This document shows, one piece after another, positions 24,436 through 33,248 of a stretch of DNA of 64,000 bases. Origin of the DNA: CAZYFH01 sp965249175 (GTDB lineage Bacteria; Acidobacteriota; Vicinamibacteria; Vicinamibacterales; UBA8438); NCBI GenBank assembly GCA_965249175.1, contig OZ252227.1:2604001-2668000 (forward strand), in the 5' to 3' direction. Positions within the stretch are counted from its first letter, which is position 1; each line of letters begins with the position of its first letter. The notes below the pieces were generated by a model that was not told the DNA's origin, searched no databases, and saw only the letters and a program-made list of their open reading frames with translations. The position numbers and the translations under genes are program-made.

Positions 24436-25183
24436 GGTCCATCACCTCCTCACACAAGCTGTAATAGTCGGTCGCTCCCTTGGAGTCAGGCGCAAAGCTG
24501 AAGATCGACTCTCGGTACGCCGGGCTCTCCTCGAGCCTCACGTTCTTCGAGATGACCGTCTTGAAGACCTTAGTGCCGAACACTTTGTGGATCTGGACCT
24601 GGATGTCCCGTGCCAGCGAGGTCCGCTTGTCGTGCATCGTGATGAGGACGCCGAGAATGCGAAGTGACGGGTTCGCCCGGCCCCGGACTTTCTCAACAGT
24701 CTCTAAGAGGTCATCGGTGCCCTCGAGCGCGAAATACGAGGACTGAATGGGGATGAGAAGATGCGTCGCCGCGACGAGTGCGTTTACTGTCAACAACCCG
24801 AGCGTCGGCGGACAGTCGATCACCATGTACGGGTATTGATCACGGACCGCCGCCAAACGGTCCTTTAGCCTGAAATGCGCATCGAGCTCCCCCACCAACC
24901 GAGCCTCGAGCTTGGCCAACGCGATCCGCGCCGGAGCGATCCACAAATTGTCCTGAGACGACGGGAGGACGATGTCAGAGATCGGACAGCTCGAGTCAGC
25001 GATGGCGTCGTACACCGTCTGCTCGATCTGATCGCGCTCGACGAACGAGAGTGTGCTGTTCCCTTGGGGGTCGAGATCGATGAGCAGGGTCGGTTTGCCC
25101 CGCAAGGCCAACGCAGAGGCGAGATTGATCGCCGTCGTGGTCTTGCCAACACCGCCCTTTTGGTTGGCGATGGCGACAATCAT
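24428..25183 (-). CDS. parA: Chromosome partitioning ATPase ParA
   Basis: A Walker-type ATPase that moves ParB-parS complexes over the nucleoid. The 251 residues start MIVAIANQKGGVGKTTTAIN, the deviant Walker A motif with the signature Lys. LLIDLDPQGNSTLSF (Walker A') and YMVIDCPPTLGLLTVNAL (Walker B) follow. The length fits Soj-type ParA. A TTGACA/TAGAAT promoter lies about 77 bp upstream on the same strand, and parB is translationally coupled. Confidence 0.95.
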   Translation of the reverse strand: MIVAIANQKGGVGKTTTAINLASALALRGKPTLLIDLDPQGNSTLSFVERDQIEQTVYDAIADSSCPISDIVLPSSQDNLWIAPARIALAKLEARLVGELDAHFRLKDRLAAVRDQYPYMVIDCPPTLGLLTVNALVAATHLLIPIQSSYFALEGTDDLLETVEKVRGRANPSLRILGVLITMHDKRTSLARDIQVQIHKVFGTKVFKTVISKNVRLEESPAYRESIFSFAPDSKGATDYYSLCEEVMDRA

Positions 25184-25259
25184 CGGGGGGCGCCAGCGCG
25201 CCGATCAACGTGTGCGAGGCATGAGACCGAGGTGGGCGGCCACACGAGTATTGGTCGGA

Positions 25260-25289
25260 ATTCTACGGAGTGCTGCGCGGGGGTGTCAA
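25260..25289 (-). promoter_or_regulatory. parAB promoter
   Basis: On the minus strand, TTGACA (25289-25284) and TAGAAT (25265-25260) are 18 bp apart, a near-consensus sigma70-type promoter. It lies about 77 bp before the parA start. Confidence 0.65.
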
Positions 25290-25372
25290 GGTAATGACGA
25301 GCACGTGTGCCTCATGCGGGTGACTTCCCTGTCTCTAAATCGCCGTAACCTTTTGATCTAGGGTGTGTTTTA

Positions 25373-25398
25373 CCGATTGTCGGCCGGCCGACAATCGG
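25373..25398. repeat. Perfect 26-bp palindrome without loop
   Basis: Bases 25373-25385 are exactly complementary to 25386-25398 around a GGCC centre. It sits between the DUF151 stop (25430) and the parA promoter. No T tract follows on either strand, so an operator-like protein site is as likely as a terminator. Confidence 0.6.
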
Positions 25399-25429
25399 GG
25401 TGACGGTACGAGCCGGGAAGGGTCGAAGC

Positions 25430-25915
25430 CTACATCTTGTACTTGCCGAGGTCCTCGGGGTCAAGGCTCTCGAGCCACTTGGTCAGTCGTTCCGAGTCGC
25501 CAGCGTCCGGGGCGAAGTCGATGTTCTTGGCGTTGTCGATCACCGTATCTTCGACGTAGATCGGCGCGCGCACGCGTAGCGCGAGTGCGAGCGCATCACT
25601 CGGCCTGGCGTCGATGGCGACGAGCTCCCCGCCGAGTCGGAGATGGATGAGCGCATAGAACGTGTTGTCCTTCAAGTCACAGACGACGATCTTCTCAACC
25701 GCTGCCTTGAGATCCTGAATCACGTTGCGGAGCAAGTCGTGGGTCATCGGTCGGGGTGTCGCGACGTTTTCGATCTGCAACGCGATGGCATTGGCCTCGA
25801 AGATGCCCACCCAGATCGGTAGGACCCGTTCGCCATCCTCGTCGCGCAGGATGACGATTGGCATGTTGGTGATCGGATCGACCATCAGCCCCTTGATCGT
25901 CATCTCGATTTGCAT
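25430..25915 (-). CDS. DUF151 bifunctional-nuclease-family protein
   Basis: The 161 residues match the DUF151 (BFN) family throughout: MTIKGLMVDPITNMPIVILR, LPIWVGIFEANAIALQIE, TFYALIHLRLGGELVAIDAR and RPSDALALALRVRAPIYVED. Family members have been described with DNase and RNase activity; the bacterial role is poorly defined. It follows miaB by 9 bp on the same strand and is probably co-transcribed with it and recN. Confidence 0.9.
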   Translation of the reverse strand: MQIEMTIKGLMVDPITNMPIVILRDEDGERVLPIWVGIFEANAIALQIENVATPRPMTHDLLRNVIQDLKAAVEKIVVCDLKDNTFYALIHLRLGGELVAIDARPSDALALALRVRAPIYVEDTVIDNAKNIDFAPDAGDSERLTKWLESLDPEDLGKYKM

Positions 25916-25924
25916 CCGATTCTC

Positions 25925-27244
25925 CTAGACGACGACGACCCGACCCCAGACACTGTTCGGTCCTGTCCGCTCAATCGTGACATCCAGGAGCCGGCCCAGC
26001 CACGCTGGCTCCCCCGGAAAGTTGACGACCGTGTTGCCCGTGGTTCGTCCAGAGAACTCCTCGGGGCGCCGGCGGCTCGTGGAGTCGACAAGAACCGAGA
26101 TGGTCTGGCCGAGCAATCTCGTGTGTACGGCTGTTTGGATGTCTTTCTGCATGGCCTGAAGCTCGGCCAGGCGCCGACCCTTCTCCGCCTCATCGACGTC
26201 GTCCTTCAAGCGACGCTCGGCCAGCGTGTTGGGCCTCACCGAGTACTTGAACGAGAACATGCTGTTGAATTGAACCGACGCGACGAGCGACAACGTTTCC
26301 GCGAAGTCTTCGGTCGTCTCGCCGGGGAACCCAACGATCATATCGGTCGATAGGGCAATACCCGGGATGGCCCGGCGAATGTCATCGACCAGTCGAAGAT
26401 AGTCGTCACGGGTGTGTCTTCGTCGCATCGCCTGAAGCACCTGCGTCGACCCCGATTGCACCGGCAAGTGGAGGTGCTTGCACACGCCGGGGAGGTCGCG
26501 GATTGCGGCGATCAGCCTCGGCGTGACGTATCGGGGGTGAGGACTGGCGAAACGAATACGGCGTACCCCCGGCAAGGCGCTCACCAGCTCGAGGAGGCCC
26601 GCGAAATCGCAGCCCTCCATATCTGGAGCTTGATAGTGATTCACGATTTGTCCCAAGAGCTGGATCTCGCTGCGTCCACTCGCCGCGGCCTGGCTGACCT
26701 CGGCGACGATGTCGGCTGCGGGGCGCATCCGCTCGTGACCGCGCGTGTACGGGACGACACAAAAGGAACAGAACTCGTTGCATCCCTCAATGATGGTCAC
26801 GAAGGCTTTGACGGGGTCTTGCCGAACGGCGATGCCGAGCGGAAAGGAGACCTCATCGCGGGGATCGAGATCCACGGACGGGCCGGCACCCAGCGCCGCC
26901 TGCTGGACGAGTCTCGGCAGGCTCGTCATCGCCTGGGTGCCGACAACGACGTCGACCATAGGCGCCCGGGCAAGGATGCGTGCGCCCTCCTGCTGAGCGA
27001 CACATCCCGTCACGGCGATCACGGGTCGCTCGGATGGCGTGCGACCGCGGAAGTGGTCGAGTCGCGCGAAGAGCCGCTCCTCCGCTCGCTCGCGCACGCT
27101 GCACGTATTGACGACGACGAGATCGGCTTCTTCGGGCGCGGTCGCCGACTCGTACCCCGCCTGCTCCAGGAGCCCAGCGAGTCGTTCGCTGTCGTGCACG
27201 TTCATCTGGCAGCCAAACGTCTCGATGCAGTAGGTTTTAGCCAA
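25925..27244 (-). CDS. miaB: tRNA methylthiotransferase MiaB
   Basis: A radical-SAM enzyme that adds the 2-methylthio group to i6A37 of tRNAs reading UNN codons. The 439 residues begin KTYCIETFGCQMNVHDSERL (the N-terminal Fe-S domain, with further Cys in NTCSVRE and VTGCVAQQ). The radical SAM triad is in GCNEFCSFCVVPYTRGHE (about residue 155). HLPVQSGSTQVLQAMRRRHT and a C-terminal TRAM domain follow. The length is standard. The start overlaps the recN stop by 8 nt. Confidence 0.96.
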   Translation of the reverse strand: MAKTYCIETFGCQMNVHDSERLAGLLEQAGYESATAPEEADLVVVNTCSVRERAEERLFARLDHFRGRTPSERPVIAVTGCVAQQEGARILARAPMVDVVVGTQAMTSLPRLVQQAALGAGPSVDLDPRDEVSFPLGIAVRQDPVKAFVTIIEGCNEFCSFCVVPYTRGHERMRPAADIVAEVSQAAASGRSEIQLLGQIVNHYQAPDMEGCDFAGLLELVSALPGVRRIRFASPHPRYVTPRLIAAIRDLPGVCKHLHLPVQSGSTQVLQAMRRRHTRDDYLRLVDDIRRAIPGIALSTDMIVGFPGETTEDFAETLSLVASVQFNSMFSFKYSVRPNTLAERRLKDDVDEAEKGRRLAELQAMQKDIQTAVHTRLLGQTISVLVDSTSRRRPEEFSGRTTGNTVVNFPGEPAWLGRLLDVTIERTGPNSVWGRVVVV

Positions 27245-28913
27245 CCTGTCGCCCCTTCGCTTTCGCCCCTTCGCTTTCGTCTTTCGTTTTGTGTTTGCTT
27301 GTTAGTAGTTCTCTCGCGCTCGCTAGCGCGGCCGACGAGACGCGACCGGTCATCAGCCGAGCCAGCTCTTCTTCCCTCTCGCTGGGCCCGAGTCGCTCGA
27401 CGACCGTTCGCGTCCGCCCGTTGCGGACTTCCTTTGATACGCGATGGTGGACTGTGGCTGCCGCGGCGATTTGTGGCGCGTGCGTGACACAGAGAACCTG
27501 GAGCGTCGCTCCGAGGTGCTGCAGGCGGGCCCCGACGCAATCCGCGGCTGCTCCACCGATCCCCACGTCCACTTCGTCGAAGACGAGCGTCTTCCCAACC
27601 GCGTCGGTCGAGGCCAGCGTCTTGAGCCCCAGCATCACCCGCGACAGTTCGCCGCCAGACGCGACATCGACGAGTCGTCGAACTGGTTCACCAGGGTTGG
27701 CCGAGAAGAACAGCTCGACGTCGTCCACCCCCCGCTCCGTCCAGCGCTCCTCCGGGAGCTCGGACTCGACACGCACCTCGATGCGTCCGTGCGGAATCGC
27801 GAGGGCGGTCAGCTCGCGCGCCAGCTGTTGGCCCAGGGCCCGACCGTGTCGCTCGCGCTGTTTCGAGAGCTGGCGCGCGATGCGGAGAAAGGCGTCTCGG
27901 GCCGCTGCCGCCTGCCGCTCGAGCTTATTGCGGTGGGCGTCGTCCCCGTCCGTGGCCTCAACCTCTGTCGCCAGCGTTGTTCGCTGGCTGAACACGGCGT
28001 CGAGGGATTGACCGTATTTCTTCTTGAGCCGCTCGAGCTCCGCAAGCCGGGTGTCAACCTCGGCCAGCCGCGCCGGCGACGCCTCGATCCCGGCCGCATA
28101 CGATCGCAGGAACATCGCGAGGTCTTCGAGGGGCGGATCCACCGTGTCACGAGCTGCCATGTAGGCGTCGAAGCCCGCTGGGTCGAGCCCCGCCAGCTCT
28201 TCCAGTTGGCGCCACACACCGCCCAGGGCGGCGAGGATCGCGTCATCGCGCTCGTAGAGCGCCGCGTGCGCTTCGCGACACAATGACTGCAGACGCTCCG
28301 CGTTCGCCAATCGGCTACGCTCGGATACCAGTCGCTCGTCCTCGCCGGGCTCGGGAGCTATGCGATCGATCTCGGACAACTGAAACCGCGCCAGCTCGCC
28401 ACGAGCCGCGCGCCCTTGCTCGCCCAGCTGCGATCGTGCGAGGCGGCGGGTCGCGACGCGCCATTGGTTGAAGCGATCGCGGACGCGTGCCGCGAGGGGG
28501 AGTGCTCCGCCGTACGCATCGACGACCTCCGCGTGGGTCGCGGCGTCGAGCAGGGACTGATGCGCATGCTGGCCGTGGAGGTCAATCAGTCGGCCCCCCA
28601 GCTCCTTCAGCGTTGCCGCCGCGGCGAGCGTGTCGTTGACGAATGTCCGACCGCGACCCCGTGCCGAGATCTCGCGCCGGATGACCGTCTCGCCGTCGCC
28701 CGGGATGTCGACGGTCGCCTGCACGATGGCTTTGTCCTGCCCGGCCCGCACGAGGGACGCGCTCGCGCGGTCGCCCACCAGTAGCCCGAGTGCGCCGACG
28801 ATGATCGACTTCCCCGCTCCGGTCTCTCCTGTCAGAACGTTGAAGCCGGGCTCGAACTCCAGCTCGATCTCGTCCACAATCGCGAGGTTACTGATGTGCA
28901 GAAAGCGAATCAT
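27237..28913 (-). CDS. recN: DNA repair ATPase RecN
   Basis: An SMC-like protein acting early in double-strand-break repair. From ATG 28913 the 558 residues begin MIRFLHISNLAIVDEIELEF, with Walker A VLTGETGAGKSIIVGAL. The centre is coiled coil, and the C-terminus has ASGGELSRVMLGLKTL (signature), TLVFDEVDVGIGG (Walker B) and QVLCVTHAPQIAA. An upstream extension to 28982 is open but unlike the family. It is first of the recN-miaB-DUF151 unit. Confidence 0.95.
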   Translation of the reverse strand: MIRFLHISNLAIVDEIELEFEPGFNVLTGETGAGKSIIVGALGLLVGDRASASLVRAGQDKAIVQATVDIPGDGETVIRREISARGRGRTFVNDTLAAAATLKELGGRLIDLHGQHAHQSLLDAATHAEVVDAYGGALPLAARVRDRFNQWRVATRRLARSQLGEQGRAARGELARFQLSEIDRIAPEPGEDERLVSERSRLANAERLQSLCREAHAALYERDDAILAALGGVWRQLEELAGLDPAGFDAYMAARDTVDPPLEDLAMFLRSYAAGIEASPARLAEVDTRLAELERLKKKYGQSLDAVFSQRTTLATEVEATDGDDAHRNKLERQAAAARDAFLRIARQLSKQRERHGRALGQQLARELTALAIPHGRIEVRVESELPEERWTERGVDDVELFFSANPGEPVRRLVDVASGGELSRVMLGLKTLASTDAVGKTLVFDEVDVGIGGAAADCVGARLQHLGATLQVLCVTHAPQIAAAATVHHRVSKEVRNGRTRTVVERLGPSEREEELARLMTGRVSSAALASARELLTSKHKTKDESEGAKAKGRQVG

Positions 28914-28994
28914 GTGCGTGAGAGGGGTGGGTATAGGTTGCCGAAAGCGACTCCGAGACCGTTCACAGGTAGGAACTTTCATCGTATCATACGT

Positions 28995-29023
28995 TTGACA
29001 GCATCAACGCCTCATGCTACGCT
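28995..29023 (+). promoter_or_regulatory. Promoter of the tol-pal operon
   Basis: TTGACA (28995-29000) and TACGCT (29018-29023) with a 17-bp spacer lie about 60 bp before the tolQ start codon. They are in the divergent gap with recN. Confidence 0.65.
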
Positions 29024-29082
29024 CCGGTTCTACCCGCGCCTTCCCAGCGGCGCGCCAGTGTCTACGTGACGGAGGGTGAGGT

Positions 29083-29853
29083 GTGCGTATCCCTGGATAC
29101 TATGCCCTTGCTTTCCTCCAGGCGCCCGGCGCGAGCGAGCCTGGGGGGAGCTTCGGCAGCGGCATCATTGGCCTGATTTCACAGTCGTCCCCCCTCTCAC
29201 GTGGGGTCCTCATGACGCTGATGCTGTTTTCCGTCGCGTCGTGGGCCATCATTCTGTACAAGCTCTGGGAGTTTCGACGCGTGGAGACTCAGACCTCCGC
29301 CTTCATTGAGGTGTTCCGCAAGAGCAGCAAGTTCTCGGAAGTGCAGTCAGTCTGCAAGTCGTTGGCCGCAAGCCCACTCACCGGTGTGTTCCAGGCGGGC
29401 TATGTCGAGCTCAACGCGCAGTTGCGCCAACCAGAGACGTCCAACGGTCCGGCTCGACCGAATGGGCCGCCGGCGCGGCCGGCGTTGCGGAGCTTCGATG
29501 CTCTCGATCGCGCTCTGCTCCGCGCCGCCAACGTCGAGGTCACCAAGCTCGAGCGCCATGTGCCGGTGCTGGCCACCACCGCGAGCATCACGCCGTTCAT
29601 CGGCTTGTTCGGCACCGTGGTCGGCATCATCGTCGCGTTCGGGGCCATTGGCGATACGGGGTCGACCAATCTGGCGGTCGTGGCACCGGGAATCGCTGAT
29701 GCGTTGGTCGCGACGGCGGCGGGCCTCTTCGCCGCAATTCCGGCCGTGTATTTCTACAATCACCTGACCCAGAAAATGAAGGTTGTCTCGTCGACGATCG
29801 ACGACTTCTCGCTTGAGTTTCTCAACATCGCCGAGCGAAATTTCTCGGGGTGA
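29083..29853 (+). CDS. tolQ: Proton-channel subunit TolQ (MotA/TolQ/ExbB family)
   Basis: An inner-membrane proton channel that energises the Tol-Pal system for outer-membrane constriction. The 256 residues, from GTG 29083 with GGAGG upstream, have a first transmembrane helix (VLMTLMLFSVASWAIILYKL). Two C-terminal helices are marked by VLATTASITPFIGLFGTVVG and APGIADALVATAAGLFAAIP, the family's conserved block. A Pro-rich insert (about residues 115-135) is unusual. It heads tolQRAB-pal-cpoB. Confidence 0.93.
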   Translation: MRIPGYYALAFLQAPGASEPGGSFGSGIIGLISQSSPLSRGVLMTLMLFSVASWAIILYKLWEFRRVETQTSAFIEVFRKSSKFSEVQSVCKSLAASPLTGVFQAGYVELNAQLRQPETSNGPARPNGPPARPALRSFDALDRALLRAANVEVTKLERHVPVLATTASITPFIGLFGTVVGIIVAFGAIGDTGSTNLAVVAPGIADALVATAAGLFAAIPAVYFYNHLTQKMKVVSSTIDDFSLEFLNIAERNFSG

Positions 29854-29869
29854 CCCCGACTTCTCCACC

Positions 29870-30337
29870 ATGCCAACCGTCCAACCACCAGGGGGCCACC
29901 AAAGCAGCACCAGACGTCGCCGAGGGCGCCGCGCAATCGGCACGTCGCTGTCGGAGATCAACGTCGTGCCCCTGGTCGACGTCATGCTCGTCATGCTCAT
30001 CATCTTCATGGTCGCCGCGCCGATGATGCAGCGCGGTATCGCCGTGAACCTGCCCGAGTCGCGGCGCGCCGATCCGCTTGTCTCGGAGCGTCTCTTCGTC
30101 ACCGTGCCGCTCGCGTTTCGCACCGAGGGTGTCGTGCAGGTCGGCGATGACAGTGTGCAGGTCACTGCCGTGGCGGAACGGATGCGGCTGGAGATGCTCG
30201 ACCGGGCGGAGAAGGCGGTGTTTCTCCGCGCCGACGGGGAGATCACCTATCGGGAGCTCATAAGCGTGGTGGATCTGTTGAAGGAGGCCGGTGTCCAGGA
30301 AGTCGGTCTCGTCTTGGATATACCCCGGGACCGATGA
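29870..30337 (+). CDS. tolR: TolR (ExbD/TolR family)
   Basis: Partner of TolQ that couples proton flow to TolA. Starting at ATG 29870, the 155 residues have a basic N-terminus and then TSLSEINVVPLVDVMLVMLI, with the essential Asp in the single transmembrane helix. A periplasmic domain ends in FLRADGEITYRELISVVDLL, the family pattern. The start is 17 bp after the tolQ stop; the end overlaps the next gene by 4 nt. Confidence 0.93.
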   Translation: MPTVQPPGGHQSSTRRRRGRRAIGTSLSEINVVPLVDVMLVMLIIFMVAAPMMQRGIAVNLPESRRADPLVSERLFVTVPLAFRTEGVVQVGDDSVQVTAVAERMRLEMLDRAEKAVFLRADGEITYRELISVVDLLKEAGVQEVGLVLDIPRDR

Positions 30338-31134
30338 GGGAAGCGGCCTCCCAGGTGCTGGTCGAACGCGCGCGCAATCCCGAGGGGTTGCGGAAGACGC
30401 TCTTGGTGTCGCTTGGCGCGCACACCCTGGTGATCGCGGGCGTGCTGCTCGGCCCGGCTGGCTGGTTCTCGGGCCAGGCAGCGGATGAGGGGCTCGACGT
30501 CATGACGCTGCGGCTCGGCGGTCCTCAGGGCCCGGGTGAGGGGGGCCTGACGCCGATGGGCGGCCGGCCGGTGCAGAAAGCGGTGACGTTGGAAGAGGCA
30601 CGCCGACCGGAGTGGGTGCAGCCGCCGACGCCCACGCCACCAAAGATGATCCTGCCGGTGCCCGAGGAGGAATCACGCCGGCGGCCCGAGCCGGTCACCG
30701 ATGTCGAAACGGCGCCAGAGGAGGCGCGCGGCCGGACCCCCACGACGGGTCCCGAGGCGGTTGAAGGCTCGACGATGGCCGACACCGGTGTCGAGGGGCT
30801 CGGTATCGGGCTCTCCACCGGTGGGCTCGGGGGCATCGGCGGGGAGCTCGGCATCAGCGACTTCTGTTGCATGGAGTATCTCGAGACGATGCTGGATCTG
30901 ATCGAGCGTCGATGGGACAGCAACCAGCGTGTTCCAGGTACAGTCGTCGTCCGATTCGCTATTCCTCGCAGCGGTGTGATCGAAGATGTCGGGGTCGACC
31001 GTGCGAGCGGCTACGTGGCCCTCGATCTTGCCGCTCAGCGCGCCGTGCTCCTCACACGCCAGATCCAGCCGCTGCCGTCGCGATATCCGGAGGACCGGCT
31101 GATCGTGCGTCTCACGTTCGAGTATCGACAATGA
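30334..31134 (+). CDS. TolA/TonB-type energy transducer
   Basis: The 266 residues have one N-terminal helix (LLVSLGAHTLVIAGVLLGPA) and a Pro/Glu-rich periplasmic linker. A TonB-type C-terminal domain follows (VVVRFAIPRSGVIEDVGVDR, DLAAQRAVLL). Its place between tolR and tolB says it works as TolA, linking TolQR to Pal/TolB, although the C-terminal fold reads like TonB. It overlaps tolR (ATGA) and tolB (ATGA). A CC pair at the domain start could form a disulphide. Confidence 0.85.
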   Translation: MREAASQVLVERARNPEGLRKTLLVSLGAHTLVIAGVLLGPAGWFSGQAADEGLDVMTLRLGGPQGPGEGGLTPMGGRPVQKAVTLEEARRPEWVQPPTPTPPKMILPVPEEESRRRPEPVTDVETAPEEARGRTPTTGPEAVEGSTMADTGVEGLGIGLSTGGLGGIGGELGISDFCCMEYLETMLDLIERRWDSNQRVPGTVVVRFAIPRSGVIEDVGVDRASGYVALDLAAQRAVLLTRQIQPLPSRYPEDRLIVRLTFEYRQ

Positions 31135-32528
31135 CGAAGCAGAACCCGAAGACGAACACGATTCCCTCGCTCACCCTCGTCTGTTTGACACTCCTCGCAG
31201 GCGGTGCGCTGTTCGCCGCCCAGCAACAGCCCTCCGATCGTCTGTCGGGACAGCGCTCGGCGGTCGATCTGACCATCGGCGATCGGATCGGTGCGCCGCC
31301 GCGCTTTGCCGTGCCCGACTGCCTGACACCCGACGCCGAGGCGGATCTCGTCGCGGTCGGACAGACCATCGCACAGGTGCTCTGGGATGATCTCGAGTTC
31401 GAGCGCGAGTTTCGCATGCTCGCGCGCGACACCTATGGCACGGTGCCGCGCTCCCGCACGTTGATCGACCTGCCCTTCGACGCCTGGCGGGAGCTGGGTG
31501 CAGACGGGGTTGTCAGCTGCACCGTCAGCTCGCTGCCGAACGATCAGATTCGGGTCCAGGCACGGCTGTTCAACGTCCGTTCGCTCGAGTCCGCGTTTGG
31601 CGTCGAGTATTCCGGGTCGATTCGTAACGCCCGGGTGTACGCCCATCAGCTGTCTGATGAAATCCATCGGCAGCAGCGCGGTCTCGAGGGCATCGCCCGC
31701 ACGCGGATCGCGTTCGTCTCCGACCGCGACAGCGAATCGGTGCTCGGGTTGGTCGAGAACCGCCGAACAAAAGAGGTCTACGTCGCCGATTATGACGGCG
31801 CCAATGTCCGACGCGTGACGGTCGGCCGCTCGCTCAACATCAATCCGGCGTGGGCGCCGAACGGGAGAGCCATCGCCTATACGTCGTATCGCGATGGACC
31901 GCAGGACGTCGCCATCTCGCACATCTACGAAGGCCGGCTCGAAACGCCCATGGGGGGCAACGAGTATGTTCATAACTGGCTACCCGCGTATTCGCCCGAT
32001 GGACGTCAGGTCGCGTACAACTCGAATCGTGACGGCAATCCCGAGCTCTACATCAGCAACGTGGACGGGACCGACCTGCGGCGTCTGACGAATCACCCGA
32101 GCATCGACACCAGCCCCACCTGGTCGCCACAAGGCCATCAGATCGCGTTCACGTCCGACCGCACCGGCGCGCCTCAGATCTACGTCGTCGGTGTCGACGG
32201 CACCGGGCTCCGGCGCATCACGTTCGAGTCGTATTGCGATCGCCCCACCTGGTCGCCGGCCCCCTACAACGAAATCGCGTACGCGTCGCGGACTGGGCCC
32301 GGCTTCGACATCAAGGTCGTCGACCTGGCGACCAACGAGAGGCGTCAACTCACGTTCGGACTCGGCACGAACGAGAGCCCCAGCTATTCCGCCAACGGGC
32401 GCCACGTCGTCTTCTCGTCGACACGCGGTAGCGGGGCCAAGCAGTTATGGCTCATCGGTCGGGACGGAAACGGCCTGCGCCGCATCACGAGTACCGGCAA
32501 CAACGAGATGCCGAGTTGGTCCAGGTAG
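31131..32528 (+). CDS. tolB: Tol-Pal beta-propeller protein TolB
   Basis: A periplasmic protein that binds Pal and modulates Tol-Pal. From ATG 31131 (overlapping the tolA stop), 465 residues. A signal peptide (SLTLVCLTLLAGGALFAAQ) is followed by the N-terminal alpha/beta domain. A six-bladed WD40-like propeller comes next, with repeats such as NPAWAPNGRAIAYTSYRDG, LPAYSPDGRQVAYNSNRDG and SPTWSPQGHQIAFTSDRTG. Typical length is about 430. Confidence 0.94.
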   Translation: MTKQNPKTNTIPSLTLVCLTLLAGGALFAAQQQPSDRLSGQRSAVDLTIGDRIGAPPRFAVPDCLTPDAEADLVAVGQTIAQVLWDDLEFEREFRMLARDTYGTVPRSRTLIDLPFDAWRELGADGVVSCTVSSLPNDQIRVQARLFNVRSLESAFGVEYSGSIRNARVYAHQLSDEIHRQQRGLEGIARTRIAFVSDRDSESVLGLVENRRTKEVYVADYDGANVRRVTVGRSLNINPAWAPNGRAIAYTSYRDGPQDVAISHIYEGRLETPMGGNEYVHNWLPAYSPDGRQVAYNSNRDGNPELYISNVDGTDLRRLTNHPSIDTSPTWSPQGHQIAFTSDRTGAPQIYVVGVDGTGLRRITFESYCDRPTWSPAPYNEIAYASRTGPGFDIKVVDLATNERRQLTFGLGTNESPSYSANGRHVVFSSTRGSGAKQLWLIGRDGNGLRRITSTGNNEMPSWSR

Positions 32529-32544
32529 AAGGAGGTACACGAGG

Positions 32545-33165
32545 GTGACGTGTTCATTGCGAAACGTGCACAGCGGCGTCTTTCACGCGGTGGCCGCCCG
32601 CGGCCATGTCGTTGCCGGGGCGATCGTCGTCGCTCTGCTCAGCGCATCGTGCGTGCGTAACCCACCGCCGGTCGAACCGGAGCCCACGGCGCCCCCGCCG
32701 GGCGCCCGCAGTGTCGATCCGGCTCCGCCGAGTCCGCCGCCGTTGCCCGAACCACCGCCGCTCCCCCCGCCGCCGCTCGCGGGCGAGGATGATTTCGCGT
32801 CGCGAACGCTCGAAGAGCTGAATCGCGAGTCACCGCTCGAACCGATATTCTTCGGCTACGACAACTCCGGTCTCAACGCGGTCGCGCAGTCGATCATCGA
32901 AGCCAACGCCGGCGTGATCGAGCGATTCCCGACATGGGTCGTGACCATCGAGGGGCATTGCGATGAACGCGGTACGCCGGAGTACAACCTGGGTCTCGGT
33001 GAGCGGCGGGCGCTTGCGGTTCGTGAGTATCTCGTTGAGCTCGGCCTGCCGGTCGCACAGCTACGAACGGTCAGCTACGGCAAGGAATTTCCGTTCGATC
33101 CCGGTCATGACGATAGCGCCTGGGCGTCGAATCGCCGCGCCCACTTCGTGATCACGTCGAAATAG
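32545..33165 (+). CDS. pal: Peptidoglycan-associated lipoprotein Pal
   Basis: An outer-membrane lipoprotein that binds peptidoglycan. The start at GTG 32545 follows GGAGG at 10-bp spacing, giving 206 residues. The signal ends in a good lipobox (VVALLSASC). A Pro-rich linker (about residues 35-80) precedes the OmpA-like domain: WVVTIEGHCDERGTPEYNLG, LGERRALAVREYL and SNRRAHFVI. It follows tolB by 16 bp. Confidence 0.94.
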   Translation: MTCSLRNVHSGVFHAVAARGHVVAGAIVVALLSASCVRNPPPVEPEPTAPPPGARSVDPAPPSPPPLPEPPPLPPPPLAGEDDFASRTLEELNRESPLEPIFFGYDNSGLNAVAQSIIEANAGVIERFPTWVVTIEGHCDERGTPEYNLGLGERRALAVREYLVELGLPVAQLRTVSYGKEFPFDPGHDDSAWASNRRAHFVITSK

Positions 33166-33248
33166 TGGTTCGTGACTTGTCGCCCGCCGGAACGCTCGTG
33201 TTCCGCGTGGGACAAGGAGTACGATATCGTGATCCAAAAGGTTGCCAT

